From the NCBI RefSeq assembly GCF_003201775.1, contig NZ_QJJZ01000003.1, positions 1-64,000 of the forward strand: a stretch of 64,000 bases of DNA, written 5' to 3'. The DNA is from Arenibacter sp. ARW7G5Y1 (lineage in GTDB: Bacteria; Bacteroidota; Bacteroidia; Flavobacteriales; Flavobacteriaceae). Shown in pieces: positions 61,020-64,000 of this stretch (its first letter is position 1; each line of letters starts with the position of its first letter). Made by a program: the position numbers and the translations under genes. The notes under the pieces are model-generated. The model did no database searches, was not told the origin of the DNA, and saw only the letters and a program-made list of their open reading frames with translations.

Positions 61020-62462
61020 ATGAAAACAACAATGAGAAAAGTAAGCATACTGTTTTTTTTAGTACTGCAATTATTGTTCGTATTTTCCTGTTCCAACGAT
61101 GTTACTGAAGCAACGGGAGGGCTAGAGGAAGTAGCGGACAGTGAAGCATATGTTGAAACCTACGGGGATACGGATTTTGAAGCTTTGGACTGGACAGAGG
61201 ACACCCATAGCAAATCGGCCGACCCAAATTTTGATGAAGTATTTGAGGATGAGGCAGTAAAACGATTGGATATTGTAATCACGGAAGAGCGTTGGCAAAG
61301 TATGTTGGATGATATGACCTCCCTTTATGGAGTGTTTGGAGGTAGCGGAGGACCCGGTGGTGGTGGATTGACGGAGGTAGATGAGGATCCTATTTTTGTT
61401 CCTGGTGATGTTATGTACAACGGCAAGGAGTGGTATAGGGTAGGAGTGCGCTTTAAAGGGAATTCCAGTTTACAATCCAGCTGGAGCAGTGGTATTCTGA
61501 AATTATCCTTTAAGTTGGATTTTGATGAATTTGAAGATCAATACCCACAAATAGACAACCAGCGCTTTTACGGTTTTAAGAAATTGAGTTTAAAAAATAA
61601 TTACAATGACAAATCCATGCTAAGGGAAAAGGTTGCGACGGATATTTTTAGGGATGCCGGTGTAGCGAGTTCTCACGCAGCATTTTATACCGTATATGTG
61701 GACCATGGTGATGGGCCGGTATATTTTGGAGTGTACACCATGGTGGAAGAGGTAGATGATACGGTAATCGACACCCAATTCTCGGATAATGATGGTAACC
61801 TGTACAAACCCGATGGTGACGGGGCCAGTTTTGCCGAAGCTAGCTTTTCCGAGGATGTATTTGTAAAGAAAACCAATGAGGATGAGGCCGATTTTAGCGA
61901 TGTTCAAAGTGTTTTCACGGCCTTACATGCAGCGGAAAGAACAACGGATCCTGTAACTTGGCGTACCAATTTGGAGAGCGTTTTTGACACCGATACCTTT
62001 TTAAAGTATTTGGCGGTCAATACGGTTATACAAAATTGGGATACTTATGGTAGAATGACCCATAATTATTATCTGTACAATAATCCAGATACGGAAAAAT
62101 TATCTTGGATACCATGGGACAATAATGAGGCATTGCAGGAGGGGAATAGAGAGGGCTCCTTGGCCTTGGATTTCTCGGACTTAAATGCAGGGGATTGGCC
62201 CTTGATCGGCTACCTATATGAAGATGCCACCTATAGGGCGAAGTATGATGGGTATGTGCAGGAAGTGGTCGATAATGCTTTCAATGTTAGTACCATGCAA
62301 GCAAAGTATACAACCTATGGAGCCCTGATAGAACCTTTTGCGAACCTAGAGGTGTCCGGTTATACTTTTCTGAGTTCAAGTTCCGATTTTCAGGCTGCCC
62401 TAAGCCAATTGAATAGTCACGTTAACGCTCGTGCCACAGCGGTAAATAATTATTTGAACTAA
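61020..62462 (+). CDS. CotH-kinase family lipoprotein
   Basis: 480 residues (ATG 61032 would suit a leader too). Lipoprotein signal ends with Cys at 24 (VFSCSND). A CotH domain follows from about residue 75: RLDIVITEERWQSMLDDM, YRVGVRFKGNSSLQSSW, YGFKKLSLKNNYNDKSMLREK, GNLYKPDGDG, and SWIPWDNNEAL with the Mg-binding DN. CotH is an atypical surface protein kinase in Bacillus spore coats; lipid-anchored relatives in Bacteroidota have no known substrate. A glycine-rich linker SGGPGGGGL is at about 113-121. The stop codon is the first TAA inside a MITE-like repeat copy. Confidence 0.83.
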   Translation: MKTTMRKVSILFFLVLQLLFVFSCSNDVTEATGGLEEVADSEAYVETYGDTDFEALDWTEDTHSKSADPNFDEVFEDEAVKRLDIVITEERWQSMLDDMTSLYGVFGGSGGPGGGGLTEVDEDPIFVPGDVMYNGKEWYRVGVRFKGNSSLQSSWSSGILKLSFKLDFDEFEDQYPQIDNQRFYGFKKLSLKNNYNDKSMLREKVATDIFRDAGVASSHAAFYTVYVDHGDGPVYFGVYTMVEEVDDTVIDTQFSDNDGNLYKPDGDGASFAEASFSEDVFVKKTNEDEADFSDVQSVFTALHAAERTTDPVTWRTNLESVFDTDTFLKYLAVNTVIQNWDTYGRMTHNYYLYNNPDTEKLSWIPWDNNEALQEGNREGSLALDFSDLNAGDWPLIGYLYEDATYRAKYDGYVQEVVDNAFNVSTMQAKYTTYGALIEPFANLEVSGYTFLSSSSDFQAALSQLNSHVNARATAVNNYLN

Positions 62463-62517
62463 TCCCGCCTTTTTCGGCGGGATCTAGGTTCAATACCTGG
62501 ACCCTAGGGTCGATTCC
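62454..62517. mobile_element. MITE-like repeat family, copy C (left part and right part missing)
   Basis: Matches the core of copies A and B from TTGAACTAATCCCGCC through the CCCGCC/GGCGGG hairpin to the palindrome (TGGACCCTAGGGTCGA) and CGATTCC. It begins inside the last codons of the cotH-like gene and supplies its stop. The inverted ends are absent. Confidence 0.6.
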
Positions 62518-62527
62518 CCCGAGTAAG

Positions 62528-62562
62528 ATCCGGCCAATTTAACAGTTAGCCGGATTTTTTTT
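62528..62562 (+). terminator. Terminator after the cotH-like gene
   Basis: ATCCGGC (62528-62534) pairs with GCCGGAT (62549-62555), followed by seven more T. Confidence 0.85.
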
Positions 62563-62634
62563 GTCTTAATTGCTGGCATGGATGTATAACCGGATGTTCA
62601 AACCCATAAATTTCGTAAATTGGTGCTGCTATTT

Positions 62635-63489
62635 ATGACCAGGGATTTTATAAACATAAACGACTTTATTGTTTTGGTGGAAGAAGCCAAAGTAAATGAG
62701 GCAACCATAGATTCGTGTTCTTTTGAGGAACCACTGATTGCCGTTGCCTTTTATGGCTCCGGTAATGTTGATTTAAAGGTGAATTATGGCGACAAGCAAA
62801 AGGACTTTAGTCACACCAAGGGATTGGCCCTTTCTTTTTACGCAGATGATAAAGTAGAATTTATTCATACGGTCTCCTCCTCCAAGCCATTGGAATGCTT
62901 GGTGATAGCCACCTCCATAAAAGCATTGGATAAGCTTCCCAATCAAGAGGGCGAGTTGTTCGGAGATATGTTGGGCGAGCTGGTAGACCCCTCCGACCAT
63001 TTTGTGGAAGGCCCTAGTTTCATTATGACCCCGGAAATGCAAGAAATTGTTGATAGTTTGTTCAATATTAAATATGAGGGAAAAACCAAAATGATGTTTT
63101 TCCGAAGTCAGATAACGGCACTGCTTTCCCACTTTTTTGGTCAATTGGCCGGCTTAAAAACAGAGAAAATAAACACTCAGGAACGCAAACGACTCAATTG
63201 GGCCAGAGATATCCTATTGGAGAATATTGATAATCCTCCTACCCTCAACGAACTTTCCAAGCAAATAGGGTGGAACACCTTTAAATTGAAAAAGGACTTT
63301 AAGGCATATTTTGGGGTTCCCGTGTTCAAATACCTTCAAAATGAGCGTTTGACCCTGGCTCACAAGTTGATCCGAAATCAGGATGCTACTGTCCAGGAGG
63401 CTGCCTGGCATGTAGGCTATGACAGTTTAAGTTCCTTCTCCAATGCCTTTGAAAAAAAGTTTGGCTATAGACCAAGTCAAATCAAGTAA
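62635..63489 (+). CDS. AraC-family regulator
   Basis: 284 residues from ATG 62635 (a TTG is open five codons before). An unusual N-terminal sensor part (FININDFIVLVEEAKVNEATIDSCSF) and a C-terminal double HTH: PPTLNELSKQIGWNTFKLKKDFKAYFG and TVQEAAWHVGYDSLSSFSNAFEKKFGYRPSQIK. This looks like the group of AraC regulators resembling the siderophore-type PchR. It lies 92 bases before a small membrane-protein gene that may be its target. Confidence 0.87.
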   Translation: MTRDFININDFIVLVEEAKVNEATIDSCSFEEPLIAVAFYGSGNVDLKVNYGDKQKDFSHTKGLALSFYADDKVEFIHTVSSSKPLECLVIATSIKALDKLPNQEGELFGDMLGELVDPSDHFVEGPSFIMTPEMQEIVDSLFNIKYEGKTKMMFFRSQITALLSHFFGQLAGLKTEKINTQERKRLNWARDILLENIDNPPTLNELSKQIGWNTFKLKKDFKAYFGVPVFKYLQNERLTLAHKLIRNQDATVQEAAWHVGYDSLSSFSNAFEKKFGYRPSQIK

Positions 63490-63581
63490 ATTCCCTTTCG
63501 AACAAATCATACTCCATTTGGGACAAACCTCCCAGAGCGCACTCCAATAATTTTGGCATGTAACTTTTAAAAATAAAAGGC

Positions 63582-63983
63582 ATGAAAATTAAACGCGCAC
63601 TGCTTATCGGCATCCTCATTTGGATTATTGCAATTCTTTTTTATTCAGCTTCTTACTATGTGCCCATTATGGAAAATAGGGAGGCACAGGCAAACCTTGT
63701 ATTGTTTGTAGTGGTTATACCCTTAGTCTGGTTGGGCTGTGCTTTCTACTACAAAAATGACCTTCAGACCCATGGGTATCTAGTGGGGCAAACCATGTTG
63801 TTGACAGCTGTTGTTTTGGATGGCTTATTCACGGTCCCTTTCTTCATAATTCCACAAGGGGGAAGCCACTACAGCTTTTTCACCTCCTTGGGATTCTGGA
63901 TCATAGCGGCCGAATTTTTATTGGTAGCCGTGCTGTACTGGTATACTCGTGTATACCACAAAACTAACCTACAAAAAAATTAA
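63582..63983 (+). CDS. Small four-helix membrane protein (DUF5367-like)
   Basis: 133 residues with four predicted membrane helices (ALLIGILIWIIAILFYSASYYV, LVLFVVVIPLVWLGCAFYY, MLLTAVVLDGLFTVPFFII, FWIIAAEFLLVAVLYWYTRV). The helix layout fits DUF5367 proteins, but this is from memory. It follows the AraC regulator gene and is the last gene in the window. Function unknown. Confidence 0.55.
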   Translation: MKIKRALLIGILIWIIAILFYSASYYVPIMENREAQANLVLFVVVIPLVWLGCAFYYKNDLQTHGYLVGQTMLLTAVVLDGLFTVPFFIIPQGGSHYSFFTSLGFWIIAAEFLLVAVLYWYTRVYHKTNLQKN

Positions 63984-64000
63984 GGTCATGGATATCACAT

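Noticed and set aside
1-64000. tRNA or rRNA genes
   Set aside because: I saw no cloverleaf with the T-loop GTTCGA pattern in a proper context and no rRNA landmarks; a covariance search would settle this.

Overview
The window reads as a chromosomal segment of a marine member of the Flavobacteriaceae (Bacteroidota), of the Maribacter/Arenibacter/Zobellia kind. The reasons are the AT-rich genome with very TTG-rich leucine codons, repeated -7 boxes of the form TAnnTTTG (or CATCTTTG) instead of TATAAT, signal peptides ending in AQ, many small lipoproteins, a SusC/TonB-type outer-membrane barrel, and the partial ISAon1-like transposase. The genus is an inference. I saw no rRNA, tRNA, CRISPR array, prophage or plasmid origin.

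Layout. 1-1272: edge of an insertion sequence plus about 1 kb of structured non-coding repeat. 1273-9409: a housekeeping and hydrolase stretch (serine hydrolase, SlyD-like FKBP, topoisomerase III, DUF1080 lipoprotein, RluE-like pseudouridine synthase, DoxX, secreted esterase). 9667-16714: metal homeostasis, with a Fur-family regulator and P1B-4-like metal ATPase, then a DtxR-FeoA fusion regulator and a feoB that is split by an apparent 1-nt frameshift. 16976-24224: PhyH oxygenase, M3 oligopeptidase, and a minus-strand TetR/reductase/DJ-1 operon for which promoter, operator and terminator are all visible. 24314-34670: TonB-dependent barrel, intradiol-dioxygenase-like lipoprotein, two tandem DEAD-box helicases, a zinc-ribbon SDR, a HipA-like kinase with DUF3037, a cold-shock protein and a J-KTSC protein. 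34794-48291: a TetR-controlled metallo-beta-lactamase-fold hydrolase, an AraC/AhpD/OsmC redox cluster, an acyltransferase, small thioredoxin-fold and hypothetical proteins, MDR, RidA, Gfo/Idh, MFS and a BACON-like lipoprotein. 48379-57204: an oxidoreductase region run by two paralogous AraC regulators; from about 50105 to 57204 base and codon use differ visibly from the surroundings, and two of its promoters share an operator-like 17-mer. 57217-63983: DoxX, luciferase-like monooxygenase, the second copy of the structured repeat, a collagen-like lipoprotein, a CotH-kinase lipoprotein, another AraC regulator and a small membrane protein.

Functionally the segment is dominated by envelope and stress functions: metal uptake and efflux, disposal of electrophiles and peroxides, and several one-component regulators each next to the oxidoreductases they probably control. 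Repeats are the other theme. There are two 0.5-0.7 kb mosaic copies of a structured repeat ending in the IS terminal motif, a MITE-like family with three copies, and a short TGCC/GGCA palindromic unit present singly, doubled and as a fourfold tandem. In one place a 41-bp double unit can be seen sitting cleanly inside a sequence that is uninterrupted in its sister copy.

The best candidates for something not yet described are the AraC-controlled AT-rich oxidoreductase island (50.1-57.2 kb), the MITE family with an exchangeable inner hairpin, and the split feoB behind a membrane-anchored DtxR-FeoA regulator.
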